Shown here piece after piece: positions 37,320-47,585 of a stretch of 63,719 bases of DNA. How positions within the stretch are numbered: the stretch's first letter is position 1; the number at the start of each line of letters is the position of its first letter. The position numbers and the translations under genes are program-made. Under the pieces are notes generated by a model. That model searched no databases. It was not told where the DNA came from and saw only the letters and a program-made list of their open reading frames with translations. The stretch lies in contig JAGQZQ010000006.1 of NCBI GenBank assembly GCA_020435415.1, positions 1 through 63,719 on the forward strand, written 5' to 3'. This DNA is from Flavobacteriales bacterium (lineage in GTDB: Bacteria > Bacteroidota > Bacteroidia > JACJYZ01).

Positions 37320-40300
37320 TTGAAGTTACTTAGAGCCATATTCCTGTTTTCTTTTTGGCTATTCAACCTCCCGGCTTGGGCTCAGGTGGATGACCCGTCC
37401 ACCCTTTCAGGTCTGACCCTTTGGCTGCGATCGGATTCGACATTACTTGCCAATGACACCGTTTTAACTTTTTATGACAGAAGTGGTAACAATTACCATG
37501 CTTCTCAATCCACGGATGCCAACAAGCCGAAGTACACTGCGGTTCAGGCTGCCATCAACAACCACCCTTCCATCGTTTTTGACGGCACCAACGACTTCCT
37601 GGCGGGTACGGGTGCCATGGGAAACCTGACGCGGTATTCTTTCTTTATCGTCACCCGTATCAATCAGCATAAACAGTACAACTGGATTTTCCAGAATGCA
37701 CCGCCCGGAACAAACAAGCACTTCAGTCTGGCTGCCTCAAGTGGACAAAAGTTCAACTTCTGGCCGGTTGGCGGAAGTACCATCAGGAACTTCAACAGCA
37801 CAGTTAACACGACTGACTTCAACATTGTAACCCTGATCAATGTGAACGATTCTGTCCCAATCACGCGGTTTTTTCTGAACGGTGTGGCGGACGGCACGAA
37901 TACCTCAGCGACTAATACCCATTCAAACAACGGGTATACCATCTCCGGATACAGTGCCGGATCCGATTTTTTCAAAGGGGAGATTGATGAGATCATCGTG
38001 TACAACCGCGCGCTGACGGGGGAGGAGCGGTTCACGGTAGAGAACTACCTTCGCGACCGGTACTTCCCGTCTACTGTGATACCTGATGTGGCGCTTGGCC
38101 CGGACATCAATGTTCCCTATGGCTTTTGCGACACCGTTGTTGACGCAGGTGCAGGTTATAGCACTTACCTCTGGAGTACCGGAGAGACGACGCAGTCAGT
38201 CACATTGAATACACCGGGCACCTATTCCGTTTCCGCCACCGATTCATACGGTCATACTTCATCGGATTCCATTAATCTATCTTATCCTTCCCTTGTCAAT
38301 CCAGCATTCAATCTGATCTGTTTGGGAGATACCCTTTTGTGGAATACCTCTTTGGGTGCTGATTATACCTATGCCTGGAGTGATGGGTCAACAAATGAAA
38401 TCCTGGAAGTTACTACGCCAGGAATATACTATGCGGACATTACCGATTCATTGACGTGCTCCATCACCACGGATACCCTGACTTTCACAGTAGACTCATT
38501 CGCTTCCTTCATCAGTCTGGGTGCTGACACATCCTTTTGCAGCGGAAACTTCATCCAACTGGTTTCCGGCGATGGCATGGTGACCAGTTACCTGTGGTCC
38601 ACCGGCGGAACCAATGACACCATTGTGGTCAACACGACCGGAACATATTGGGTGGATGTTACGGATGCGTTCGGTTGCACGGCATCGGACACCATTGTTG
38701 TGAACGTATCCGGTTCAGCACCATCAGCGGCATACACAGCCGACACGGTTTGCCTGGGTATGAATACCACATTCGCCGACCTTTCAGCACCAACAGATGC
38801 AAGCAACATCATTACGTGGCTTTGGGATTTCGGGGACGGCAGTACCAGTGCTGCTCCATCACCAACACATACCTATGGCACCACCGGTAGTTTTAACACA
38901 ACACTGACGGTGACGACGGATTCGGGGTGTTCAGACATCGCATCGCTGACGGTGAAACTTGCGCAAGCGCCCACCATCGATTCAATCACATTTGATAATT
39001 TCTGTCTGGGTTCGGAAGCCCCCTTTTCTGCATTCGGCATCCATGATGCATTGGATACCGTTTCATACTGGAATTGGAATTTCGGGGATGGCAACACGGG
39101 TTCCGCCGCAGATACCGTGAACACTTATGCCACCCCGGGTGATTTTAATCTTTTACTGGTTTTAAATACCCGTCTGGGTTGTACGGATTCACTTCAGCAG
39201 TTGATCAGCGTTCCCGATCTTTCTGCTATGTCACCTAACCTGATCACACCGGCATATGGGTATACCGGTACAGGTGACGTGGCATTTTCCTGGCAGACCA
39301 GTCCGTGTTTGTCGTTATATCATCTTCAGATCAGCACGGACGTTACTTTTGCCACAATCATCTTCGACAGCGACACGCTATCATCACCGGACTATGCCGG
39401 AAGCTATACGGCGGGACAATATTACTGGCGGGTACGTTTCTACGACGGGGTAACCTATTCCAACTGGTCATCTGTTAATAGGTTCTCCATCATCGCTCCG
39501 AACATCATCTCCGGACTTCAGCTCTGGCTGCGATCCGATTCCGTGCAACTGACCAATGATACGGTCATTTCGCTGTTTGACAGAAGCGGTAATAATTATG
39601 GCGCCACCCAGTCCGTAGATACCAAACGTCCAAAATACAATCCTTCTCAGGCTGCCATCAACAACAAGCCATCCATCATTTTTGACGGAAGCAATGATTT
39701 TCTGGCCGGTACCGGAGCGATGGGAAACCTGACCAATTATTCCTTTTTCATCGTGACCCGGATTAATGCTCACAAACAGTACAACTGGATCTTCCAGAAT
39801 GCACCGCCCGGAACCAACAAGAACTTTAGTCTGGCTGCCGGTAGCACGCAAAAATTCAGCTTCTGGTCTGCGGGTGGCGGATCCTTTACCAACTTCAACA
39901 ACACGGTTAACACCACAGATTTCAACATCGTCACCATTCTGAACAGCAACGATTCAGTGCCTATTGCGCGGTTCTTCCGCAATGGTGTTGCGGCGGGAAC
40001 CGGCACCATTGCTACGAACACGCATGCCAATAATGGATACACCATCTCCGGTTACAGTGCAGGGTCGGATTTCTTCAATGGGGAAATCGCCGAGATCATC
40101 ATGTATAACCGCAAGTTATCGTCCGAAGAACGCTATCTTGTAGAAAACTACTTACGCGACCGTTACTTCCCTTCCACATTAATCCCTGATGTGGCTCTGG
40201 GGCCTAACATCAATGTTCCCTATGGCTTTTGCGACACCACCCTGGATGCTGGTGCCGGATACACCTCATACCTTTGGAGTACCGGCGAGACCACGCAATC

Positions 40301-43300
40301 AATTCAGGTAAACAAACCCGCCACGTATTGGGTGCGTACCAGCGATACTTACAGCCACGAATCTTCCGATACAATTAATGTTTCCTTCCCTTCACCGGGT
40401 AATCCCGCCTTACTGACTTTCTGCCTGGGTGATACCGTCCAATGGAATACCTCACTCGGATCCGGTTATACCTATGCCTGGAGTAACGGCGCAACCGATG
40501 AAATCCTGGATATTACCACCGCCGGGATTTATTATGCGGACATTACCGACTCACTTGCGTGTAGCATCACAACGGATACGCTGACCTTTTCTGTTGACTC
40601 CTTTGCTGCATTTGTAAGTCTCGGTGCAGACACGACAATGTGCAGCGGCAACTATGTGGAATTGGTGTCCGGGGATGGTCCCGTAACTTCATATTCGTGG
40701 TCAACCGGCAGCACCAACGACACCATCGTTGTGAACAATACGGGCACCTATTGGGTGAATGTATCGGATGCATTAGGATGTATTACCTCCGATACCATCG
40801 TGGTAAACGTATCGGGGTCAGCACCTGCAGCCATGTATACCGCCGACACGGTTTGTCTTGGCATGACCACCACATTCAATGACCTTTCCGTACCCACCGA
40901 TGCCAGTAACATTGCGGTTTGGAATTGGGATTTCGATGACGGTAGTACGAGTGGTGCCGCTTCACCAACGCATACCTATGCGTCCACCGGCACTTTCAAC
41001 ACCACGCTTACAATCACAACAGACTCCGGTTGTTCAGACATCTATTCACTGGCCGTGGTCATGGCAAAAGCTCCCGTTATTGACTCCATCACATTCGACA
41101 ATTTCTGTCTTGATGCGGTGGCGCCTTTTTCCGGCTTTGCCACATTGGATTCCATCGACACGGACCTTGAATGGATTTGGGACTTTGGGGATGGCAAAAC
41201 AGCCACTCAGAAGGATACTGTTCATACCTATACAGCACCGGGAGACTTTGACGTGGCCCTTGTACTCAACACTTCCCTGGGTTGCACAGATACGATTGTC
41301 GAAAGCCTTACGGTGACGGATCTGACAACCGTTGCTCCTGGTCTTATTTCTCCTCCGTATGCATACAGCGGAACCGGTGATGTGAACTTCTCATGGGAAG
41401 TCAGTCCGTGTTTTTCACTGTACCATTTACAAATCAGCACCGACCCCACCTTTGCAACAACCATATTCGACGATAACAATTTGACCTCACCTGATCATGC
41501 GTCCACATTCACAGCGGGACAGTACTACTGGCGGGTGCGGTACTATGATGGGGTCAATTATTCGAATTGGTCTACGAGTACGTTTTCCATCATAGCTCCT
41601 GACCTGATTGCCGGATTGACATTGTGGCTACGTTCCGATTCTGTACAACTTTCAAACGACACGGTCATTTCGGTATTCGACAGAAGCGGCAACAATTACA
41701 ATGCAACGCAGGTAGCCGCAGGGAATCGTCCTAAATACAACCCATCGCGGGCATTGATCAACAACAAACCATCCATCATTTTTGACGGAAGCAATGATTT
41801 CCTGGCAGGTACCGGCACTATGGGATCCATGACCAAATATTCCTTTTTCATCGTGACCCGGATCAATACTCACAAACAATACAACTGGATCTTCCAGAAT
41901 GCACCGGCAGGAACCAACAAGAACTTCAGTCTGGCTGCCGGCAGCAACCAAAAGTTCAGCTTCTGGCCGGCAGGTGGAGGGCCTCTCACCAACTTCACCA
42001 ATACGGTAGGTACCACCAATTTCAACATTGTATCTGTCATCAACAGCAATGATTCGGTACCCATATCCAGGTTCTTCAAGAACGGAATTGCGGAAGGAAC
42101 CGGAACTTTTGCGACAAACACCCACGCGAATGACGGCTACACGATTTCCGGTTACAGTGCAGGTTCCGATTTCTTCAACGGAGAGATCGCTGAGATCATC
42201 ATCTACAACAGGAACCTTTCCCCTGACGAACGGTATGTGGTGGAGAACTACCTTCGCGACAGGTACTTCCCTTCCACCCTGATCCCGGATGTAACGCTCG
42301 GACCGGACATTGATCTTCCGTATGGTTTTTGCGATACCACCCTGGATGCGGGAACAGGGTATGTTTCCTACCTCTGGAGCACCGGCGACACCACCCAATC
42401 AATAGATGTAAGCAATGCTGGAACCTATTGGGTAAGGACAAATGATCTTTACAACCATATGTCTTATGACACAATTGCGGTTACCTATCCGGCACCTGTT
42501 CAACCGGCATCCACCACATTCTGTCTGGGAGACTCGGTGGTATGGAATACATCCATGGGACCCGACTACACTTACGCATGGAGCAATGGCAGTACCGAAG
42601 CTTCCATTGTTATTACCGGTCCGGGTACATTCTATGCAGACATTACCGATTCCCTGGGTTGTTCTATCACAACAGACACCCTCACTTTTTCTGTAGATTC
42701 CTTTGCGGCGTTTGTAAGTCTCGGAGCAGATACCACGCTGTGCAGCGGGAATTATATCGCCCTGACTTCAGGTGATTCGCTTGTAACATCATACCTATGG
42801 TCTACAGGCGGCACGAATGATACCATCAACATTACCCTTCCCGCAACGTACTGGGTAGATGTGACGGATGCCATCGGGTGTATAGCTTCCGACACCCTTG
42901 TTGTGAATGTATCCGGTTCAGCGCCAAACGCCTCGTATGTTTCAGACACGGTTTGTCTTGGCATGAATACAACCTTTTCGGATCTTTCAGCGCCAACGGA
43001 TGCAAGCAATATCATATCCTGGCAATGGAGCTTCGGAGATGGCTCTTCGAGTGCCTTGCCGTCACCTTCCCATACTTATGGTTCCGGAGGTATTTTCAAT
43101 ACCAGTCTGACCGTCACAACAGATTCCGGCTGTTCCGACATTTCAAACCTGGCTGTGATCATCGCAAACGCGCCAGTGATTGATTCCATTACCTATGATA
43201 ATTTCTGTATGGGTGCTGATGCCCCATTCCATGCATTTGCATCACTTGATTCTCTGGACACGCCATCCTCATGGAACTGGAACTTCGGGGATGGAAACAT

Positions 43301-46300
43301 GGCAACCGGACAGGATACCATAAACGTTTATAACGCACCAGGCGACTTCAATCTGTTACTGGTCCTGAATACAGCTTTGGGGTGCACCGATTCAATCACC
43401 GAGAACCTTAACATCACTGATCTGACTACGATAGCACCTGATCTTATCAGTCCTTCATTCGGATACACCGGTACAGGGGACGTTTCATTCTCCTGGCAAA
43501 CCAGTCCTTGTTTCTCACAGTACCATCTTCAAGTTGCCAAACAGCCCACATTCACCACACCCATTTACGATCAGGATACGTTAAATGCTCCGCAGTACCT
43601 GGGAACATACACGGCCGGTCAGTACTATTGGCGGGTAAGATATTTTGATGGTGTTACCTACTCCAACTGGTCTTCAACAGGGTCCTTTTCTATCATCGCC
43701 CCGAATCTGATCTCAGGATTGACCTTATGGTTACGGTCTGATTCCGTGCAACTGGACAACGACACCCTCATCACGTTGTTTGACAAGAGTGGCAACAGCT
43801 ACAACGCGACACAGTCCGCAAACATCAACCGCCCTTTATACAACCCATCCCTGGCTGCCATCAATAACAAACCTTCCATCATCTTCGACGGCAACAATGA
43901 CTACCTCAACGGAACCGGAGCGATGGGAACCATGACCAACTATTCCTTCTTTGTGGTAGCAAGGGTGAATGCACACAAATCGTACAACTGGATATTCCAG
44001 AACGCACCGGCAGGAACGCTCAAACATTTCAGTGTATCCACCAGCACATCTCAGAAATACGGCTTCTGGCCGAATGGCGGAAGTACCACGGCCAACTTTA
44101 CGAGTACGGTCAATACAACAGACTTCAACATCATCTCACTGATCAATGCCAAGGACTCGGTGCCCAAAACCAACTTCTTCCAGAACGGCATCAGCGCAGG
44201 CACAAATAATAGCACCACCACCACCCATACAGACAATGGGTACACCATAGCCAGATACAATTCCGGTGGGGAGAACTTCAACGGAGAGATCGCCGAAATC
44301 ATCATGTACAACCGTTCTCTCAGTGAAGAAGAACGATACCAGGTAGAAAATTACCTTCGGGGCAGATATTTCCCATCCACGGTTATCCCGGATGTGACAT
44401 TAGGTCCGGATGTACACATCCCATACGGATTTTGCGACACCACGCTGGATGCAGGATCGAATTATGTTTCTTACCTGTGGAATACCGGCGATACCACTTC
44501 CACTATTTCCACCAACCATTCCGGTACATATTGGGTGGAAGTCGAAAGTGCTTATGGTCATGTGTCCAGGGATACGATCACCGTTGAGTATCCCTCATAC
44601 AGCAAACCATCTGTTTCATGGTTCTGCGGAAGAGACAGCGTCATATGGGATCTCAATATTGATCCGCAATATCCCTATACCTGGAGTACCGGGGATACCA
44701 CCACGAATCTGACCATTTACGACGAAGGAACATACGCTGTGACAATCGGGGATTCCCTGGGATGTATGCTGCTGGATTCAATCACACTCGATGTAGATTC
44801 TTTTGTATATGTCGCTACGCTGGGTGGAGACACGAGTCTTTGTTCAGGCAATGCGGTGATGCTGCTTGAGGGAGATACTTCAGCAGTAAGCTATTTGTGG
44901 CATGACGGTTCCACCTCTTCATCCTTTGTGGTAGATACCGCCGGTACCTACTGGATGCAAGCCTGGGACAACCGTGGTTGTTCGATCCGCGACACCATTA
45001 CGGTGGTATCCATCATTGGTAAGGCTCCATTCACTTACTTCAGTTCAACAATTCCGTGTATCGGAGACAGCATTTCCTTCACGGATCAGTCGAGTGTGCA
45101 ATTGCCGGACAACATCGCCATCTATAACTGGGATTTCGGAAACGGATCCACAAGCAACAGTAGGAACCCAACCTATCAGTATGCAGATACCGGCGACTAT
45201 TCTGTTACACTGGAAGTTTATACCGGCGTGGGATGTTATGGAAGTTATACCAGCAATGTCACTGTGTTCCCGCTACCGGCAGCCTCATTCGATGCACTTG
45301 TAGCTTGTTACAACAGCCCTGCGAATTTTGTAAACAACTCCTTTTCCCTTCATGCCAACGATCCGCTGAATGCCTGGAGCTGGGACTTCGGAGACGGGCA
45401 AACTTCCAACCAGCAGGAACCGTTACACGCATTCCCGGATGATACCGTATATCGCGTAACGCTAACCGCCATTACCACAAACGGGTGTAAGGATAGTACC
45501 TACCGGAATGTGGTTGTTAAACCCGCACCACAGGCTGTTTTTGAATATGAAGAAGTGTGTGACGGTGATGTCATCCGGTTTGCGGACATTTCCGTTATCC
45601 CCTTCCCATGGACCACCACGGGACGCACCTGGGACTTCGGCGACGGCAAGCCGGGAAGTACAGGAGCAAACCCGGTATACCTGTACGACAGCGCAGGCAC
45701 CTATCCGGTAAGGTTGATTGTAAAAGCCAACAGTGGATGTGAAGATACCCTGATACATATGGTAACCATCCACGAAATACCTACGGCCACCTTTACAGGT
45801 ACAGATTTTTGCGCAGGAATGCCCTTTACTTTGCATGACTCCAGTTATGTAAACCAGGACACCATCACCAGCTGGTCATGGGTGGTTGCCGGAGCCTATA
45901 CGGATACCGTGCCGGATCCTACATTCACCATTGCTCAGGAAGCATCCTACAATGTCCTGCTCACGGTGGCTTCCAACTATGGCTGTACAAATTCGGTGAC
46001 CCAACCCATCACCCTGCATGGTGGACCGGCACCGGATTTCACGTTCAATCCGTCTTATGGTGCACCACCGCTTGCCGTTAATTTTACCAATACCACCTCA
46101 GGCGGCGACCAGTATGAATGGGAATTCGGTGACGGTGGAACCAGCAATGCTTCCGACCCGACCCATACCTATACCGGTATTGGTGAATATACCATACAAC
46201 TCATTGCCAGGAGCCCATACGGATGCCCTGATACATCCTACCAAAAGATCAAAGTGATGACACCGAGTCTGGATATCGCCATCACCGATGTACGGATCAC

Positions 46301-46838
46301 ACAGCAAAATAACTTCGCATCTGCGACCATCGACCTGATCAACTTTGGTAGCCGTGAAGTAAATTCTATCGACCTGGTCATGCGAACCGAGAACGGCCAC
46401 TCCATCCGTGAGGTCTGGACCGGACAACTGCTTACCGGACAAAGCACAACATACAGTTTCAATGCCTCTATCGAAATTCCTGCTTCCGGAATCAATTATA
46501 TCTGTGCTGAGGCACAACGCCCCAACCAGGAAGAAGATGATGTGCCTGACAACAATGTGATGTGCGAGGCACTGGTGCAGGAATTCGTCATGGTAAATCC
46601 CTATCCGAATCCTGCGGATGACAATATCCACGTAGACTTCATTCTTCCCGACGATGGTGCGGTAAAAATTGAACTGATCTTCCCCGACGGGCGCGTCCTG
46701 GAAGTGTACACCACCGCCCAGGCTTCCAAAGGGCTAAACCGTTTCGAACTGGATATGCATGGCTACTCCAAAGGTTTCTATACCTGCCGTGTATTATATG
46801 AAGACCAGACCCTCAACAAACATTTCATGAAGAGATAG
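37320..46838 (+). CDS. Giant T9SS-secreted surface protein with four LamG/PKD/FN3-like repeat units
   Basis: About 3172 residues from TTG 37320, chosen because it gives a clean signal peptide (MKLLRAIFLFSFWLFNLPAWAQ); GTG 37263 would add 19 polar residues. Four units begin at residues of about 31, 732, 1432 and 2133 (GLTLWLRSDS or close). Each opens with a 230-residue LamG/concanavalin-like domain ending NYLRDRYFPST, followed by Ig/PKD-like domains (WDFGDGST) and, in units 1-3, a fibronectin-like segment ending AGQYYWRVRYFDGVTYSNWS. Extra PKD domains, a CARDB-like stretch (LDIAITDVRITQQNNF) and a T9SS type A tail (NPYPNPADDNIHVDF, ending FMKR) follow. Few charged residues. A surface adhesin or gliding-related protein is likely. 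Confidence 0.88.
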   Translation: MKLLRAIFLFSFWLFNLPAWAQVDDPSTLSGLTLWLRSDSTLLANDTVLTFYDRSGNNYHASQSTDANKPKYTAVQAAINNHPSIVFDGTNDFLAGTGAMGNLTRYSFFIVTRINQHKQYNWIFQNAPPGTNKHFSLAASSGQKFNFWPVGGSTIRNFNSTVNTTDFNIVTLINVNDSVPITRFFLNGVADGTNTSATNTHSNNGYTISGYSAGSDFFKGEIDEIIVYNRALTGEERFTVENYLRDRYFPSTVIPDVALGPDINVPYGFCDTVVDAGAGYSTYLWSTGETTQSVTLNTPGTYSVSATDSYGHTSSDSINLSYPSLVNPAFNLICLGDTLLWNTSLGADYTYAWSDGSTNEILEVTTPGIYYADITDSLTCSITTDTLTFTVDSFASFISLGADTSFCSGNFIQLVSGDGMVTSYLWSTGGTNDTIVVNTTGTYWVDVTDAFGCTASDTIVVNVSGSAPSAAYTADTVCLGMNTTFADLSAPTDASNIITWLWDFGDGSTSAAPSPTHTYGTTGSFNTTLTVTTDSGCSDIASLTVKLAQAPTIDSITFDNFCLGSEAPFSAFGIHDALDTVSYWNWNFGDGNTGSAADTVNTYATPGDFNLLLVLNTRLGCTDSLQQLISVPDLSAMSPNLITPAYGYTGTGDVAFSWQTSPCLSLYHLQISTDVTFATIIFDSDTLSSPDYAGSYTAGQYYWRVRFYDGVTYSNWSSVNRFSIIAPNIISGLQLWLRSDSVQLTNDTVISLFDRSGNNYGATQSVDTKRPKYNPSQAAINNKPSIIFDGSNDFLAGTGAMGNLTNYSFFIVTRINAHKQYNWIFQNAPPGTNKNFSLAAGSTQKFSFWSAGGGSFTNFNNTVNTTDFNIVTILNSNDSVPIARFFRNGVAAGTGTIATNTHANNGYTISGYSAGSDFFNGEIAEIIMYNRKLSSEERYLVENYLRDRYFPSTLIPDVALGPNINVPYGFCDTTLDAGAGYTSYLWSTGETTQSIQVNKPATYWVRTSDTYSHESSDTINVSFPSPGNPALLTFCLGDTVQWNTSLGSGYTYAWSNGATDEILDITTAGIYYADITDSLACSITTDTLTFSVDSFAAFVSLGADTTMCSGNYVELVSGDGPVTSYSWSTGSTNDTIVVNNTGTYWVNVSDALGCITSDTIVVNVSGSAPAAMYTADTVCLGMTTTFNDLSVPTDASNIAVWNWDFDDGSTSGAASPTHTYASTGTFNTTLTITTDSGCSDIYSLAVVMAKAPVIDSITFDNFCLDAVAPFSGFATLDSIDTDLEWIWDFGDGKTATQKDTVHTYTAPGDFDVALVLNTSLGCTDTIVESLTVTDLTTVAPGLISPPYAYSGTGDVNFSWEVSPCFSLYHLQISTDPTFATTIFDDNNLTSPDHASTFTAGQYYWRVRYYDGVNYSNWSTSTFSIIAPDLIAGLTLWLRSDSVQLSNDTVISVFDRSGNNYNATQVAAGNRPKYNPSRALINNKPSIIFDGSNDFLAGTGTMGSMTKYSFFIVTRINTHKQYNWIFQNAPAGTNKNFSLAAGSNQKFSFWPAGGGPLTNFTNTVGTTNFNIVSVINSNDSVPISRFFKNGIAEGTGTFATNTHANDGYTISGYSAGSDFFNGEIAEIIIYNRNLSPDERYVVENYLRDRYFPSTLIPDVTLGPDIDLPYGFCDTTLDAGTGYVSYLWSTGDTTQSIDVSNAGTYWVRTNDLYNHMSYDTIAVTYPAPVQPASTTFCLGDSVVWNTSMGPDYTYAWSNGSTEASIVITGPGTFYADITDSLGCSITTDTLTFSVDSFAAFVSLGADTTLCSGNYIALTSGDSLVTSYLWSTGGTNDTINITLPATYWVDVTDAIGCIASDTLVVNVSGSAPNASYVSDTVCLGMNTTFSDLSAPTDASNIISWQWSFGDGSSSALPSPSHTYGSGGIFNTSLTVTTDSGCSDISNLAVIIANAPVIDSITYDNFCMGADAPFHAFASLDSLDTPSSWNWNFGDGNMATGQDTINVYNAPGDFNLLLVLNTALGCTDSITENLNITDLTTIAPDLISPSFGYTGTGDVSFSWQTSPCFSQYHLQVAKQPTFTTPIYDQDTLNAPQYLGTYTAGQYYWRVRYFDGVTYSNWSSTGSFSIIAPNLISGLTLWLRSDSVQLDNDTLITLFDKSGNSYNATQSANINRPLYNPSLAAINNKPSIIFDGNNDYLNGTGAMGTMTNYSFFVVARVNAHKSYNWIFQNAPAGTLKHFSVSTSTSQKYGFWPNGGSTTANFTSTVNTTDFNIISLINAKDSVPKTNFFQNGISAGTNNSTTTTHTDNGYTIARYNSGGENFNGEIAEIIMYNRSLSEEERYQVENYLRGRYFPSTVIPDVTLGPDVHIPYGFCDTTLDAGSNYVSYLWNTGDTTSTISTNHSGTYWVEVESAYGHVSRDTITVEYPSYSKPSVSWFCGRDSVIWDLNIDPQYPYTWSTGDTTTNLTIYDEGTYAVTIGDSLGCMLLDSITLDVDSFVYVATLGGDTSLCSGNAVMLLEGDTSAVSYLWHDGSTSSSFVVDTAGTYWMQAWDNRGCSIRDTITVVSIIGKAPFTYFSSTIPCIGDSISFTDQSSVQLPDNIAIYNWDFGNGSTSNSRNPTYQYADTGDYSVTLEVYTGVGCYGSYTSNVTVFPLPAASFDALVACYNSPANFVNNSFSLHANDPLNAWSWDFGDGQTSNQQEPLHAFPDDTVYRVTLTAITTNGCKDSTYRNVVVKPAPQAVFEYEEVCDGDVIRFADISVIPFPWTTTGRTWDFGDGKPGSTGANPVYLYDSAGTYPVRLIVKANSGCEDTLIHMVTIHEIPTATFTGTDFCAGMPFTLHDSSYVNQDTITSWSWVVAGAYTDTVPDPTFTIAQEASYNVLLTVASNYGCTNSVTQPITLHGGPAPDFTFNPSYGAPPLAVNFTNTTSGGDQYEWEFGDGGTSNASDPTHTYTGIGEYTIQLIARSPYGCPDTSYQKIKVMTPSLDIAITDVRITQQNNFASATIDLINFGSREVNSIDLVMRTENGHSIREVWTGQLLTGQSTTYSFNASIEIPASGINYICAEAQRPNQEEDDVPDNNVMCEALVQEFVMVNPYPNPADDNIHVDFILPDDGAVKIELIFPDGRVLEVYTTAQASKGLNRFELDMHGYSKGFYTCRVLYEDQTLNKHFMKR
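37410..39512 (+). repeat. Tandem unit 1 of the giant surface protein
   Basis: First of the 2.1-kb in-frame units (2103 bp, 701 codons), with LamG-like, Ig/PKD-like and FN3-like parts. DNA identity to units 2 and 3 is visibly high in the LamG part. Confidence 0.85.
39513..41612 (+). repeat. Tandem unit 2 of the giant surface protein
   Basis: 2100 bp, 700 codons, same domain order as unit 1. Its LamG-coding DNA is nearly the same as that of unit 3 over long stretches (for example the part coding SIIFDGSNDFLAGTG). Confidence 0.85.
41613..43715 (+). repeat. Tandem unit 3 of the giant surface protein
   Basis: 2103 bp, 701 codons, same order. It closes with the FN3-like segment just before unit 4. 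Confidence 0.85.
43716..45030 (+). repeat. Tandem unit 4 of the giant surface protein, diverged and shortened
   Basis: The LamG part still matches units 1-3 closely, but after NYLRGRYFPST the Ig/PKD part is clearly diverged (SKPSVSWFCGRDSVIWDL) and the FN3-like segment is missing; the sequence passes into non-repeated PKD domains. The end coordinate is approximate. Confidence 0.75.
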
Positions 46839-46851
46839 TTGATGGTTCAAG

Positions 46852-46915
46852 GTTTAAGGCTTAAAGTTGCACCAACTTTAAACTTTAAACTTTAAACTTT
46901 TAATCTCAAACTTTT
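46852..46915. repeat. Hairpin and heptamer repeat after the giant gene
   Basis: Arms of 17 bp at 46852-46868 and 46874-46890 pair with a GCACC loop, one C-A mismatch and one G-T pair. The right arm continues into tandem copies of the heptamer ACTTTAA and looser forms up to about 46915. The block fills most of the 88-bp gap to rdgB. It may act as a terminator or be a small dispersed repeat. Confidence 0.65.
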
Positions 46916-46926
46916 AACCTTTAATC

Positions 46927-47505
46927 ATGGATATCGTTTTTGCCACAAACAACGCCCATAAACTGGAAGAGATACGGAACAAGGTGGGTAAACATTTCCG
47001 TATCCTGAGCCTGAAAGACATCGGTTGCTCAGATGAACTTCCCGAGACCCATGAGACCCTGGAAGAAAACGCACTGGAAAAGGCCGCATATGTAGCCACC
47101 AAGTTCAATGTCACGTGCTTTGCCGATGATACCGGACTGGAGATTGAGGCGCTGGACGGGCGCCCCGGTGTGTACTCCGCCAGATATGCCGGGGAACACT
47201 GTTCGGCAGAAGATAATATGACCAAGGTATTGGCGGAGATGGAGGGCAAAGACAATCGCAAGGCCAGATTCAGAACCGTGATTGCCCTGATCCTGGATGG
47301 CAGCGAAATGCTGTTCGAAGGACATGTTGATGGCCATATTACCACCGAACGAACCGGAGAAAAAGGATTTGGCTACGACCCCATTTTTATTCCGGAAGGA
47401 TATACCGCCACATTCGCCGGTATGTCCATGGAAACCAAAAACCAGATCAGCCACCGGGCGATGGCCACTGCAGAACTCATCAGATTCCTGTACGAGATCA
47501 CCTGA
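46927..47505 (+). CDS. rdgB: XTP/dITP diphosphatase (RdgB/HAM1 family)
   Basis: 192 residues. It hydrolyses non-canonical purine nucleoside triphosphates (dITP, XTP) to keep them out of DNA. The opening [17 protein letters not shown], the metal and base region [26 protein letters not shown] and the closing [12 protein letters not shown] and ISHRAMA are textbook RdgB motifs. Confidence 0.96.
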   Translation: MDIVFATNNAHKLEEIRNKVGKHFRILSLKDIGCSDELPETHETLEENALEKAAYVATKFNVTCFADDTGLEIEALDGRPGVYSARYAGEHCSAEDNMTKVLAEMEGKDNRKARFRTVIALILDGSEMLFEGHVDGHITTERTGEKGFGYDPIFIPEGYTATFAGMSMETKNQISHRAMATAELIRFLYEIT

Positions 47506-47547
47506 TCCTGCGATGAACTGACTTCGGGGTACGCATCATTATTTCCT

Positions 47548-47555
47548 TAAATTTG
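47548..47555 (+). promoter_or_regulatory. -7 promoter element of the ddl-PASTA-rluD group
   Basis: TAAATTTG matches TAnnTTTG, 31 bp before the Ddl-like start at 47586. The -33 region shows no clear TTTG, so support is moderate. Confidence 0.45.
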
Positions 47556-47585
47556 CAAGAATCCGGAAAAAGCGGATTTTAAAAA

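Noticed and set aside
41652-42398. 248-codon open frame on the minus strand inside the giant gene
   Set aside because: Parallel antisense frames appear at the same place in each repeat unit; they reflect the repeated sense coding sequence and have no signal peptide or recognised motif.
37410-43715. Long tandem units as an assembly artefact
   Set aside because: Units keep an open frame but differ at many positions, including unit length (2103/2100/2103), so they are real diverged copies and not one unit assembled repeatedly.
46839-46926. Heptamer block as a CRISPR array
   Set aside because: Units are only 7 bp, directly adjacent and without spacers.
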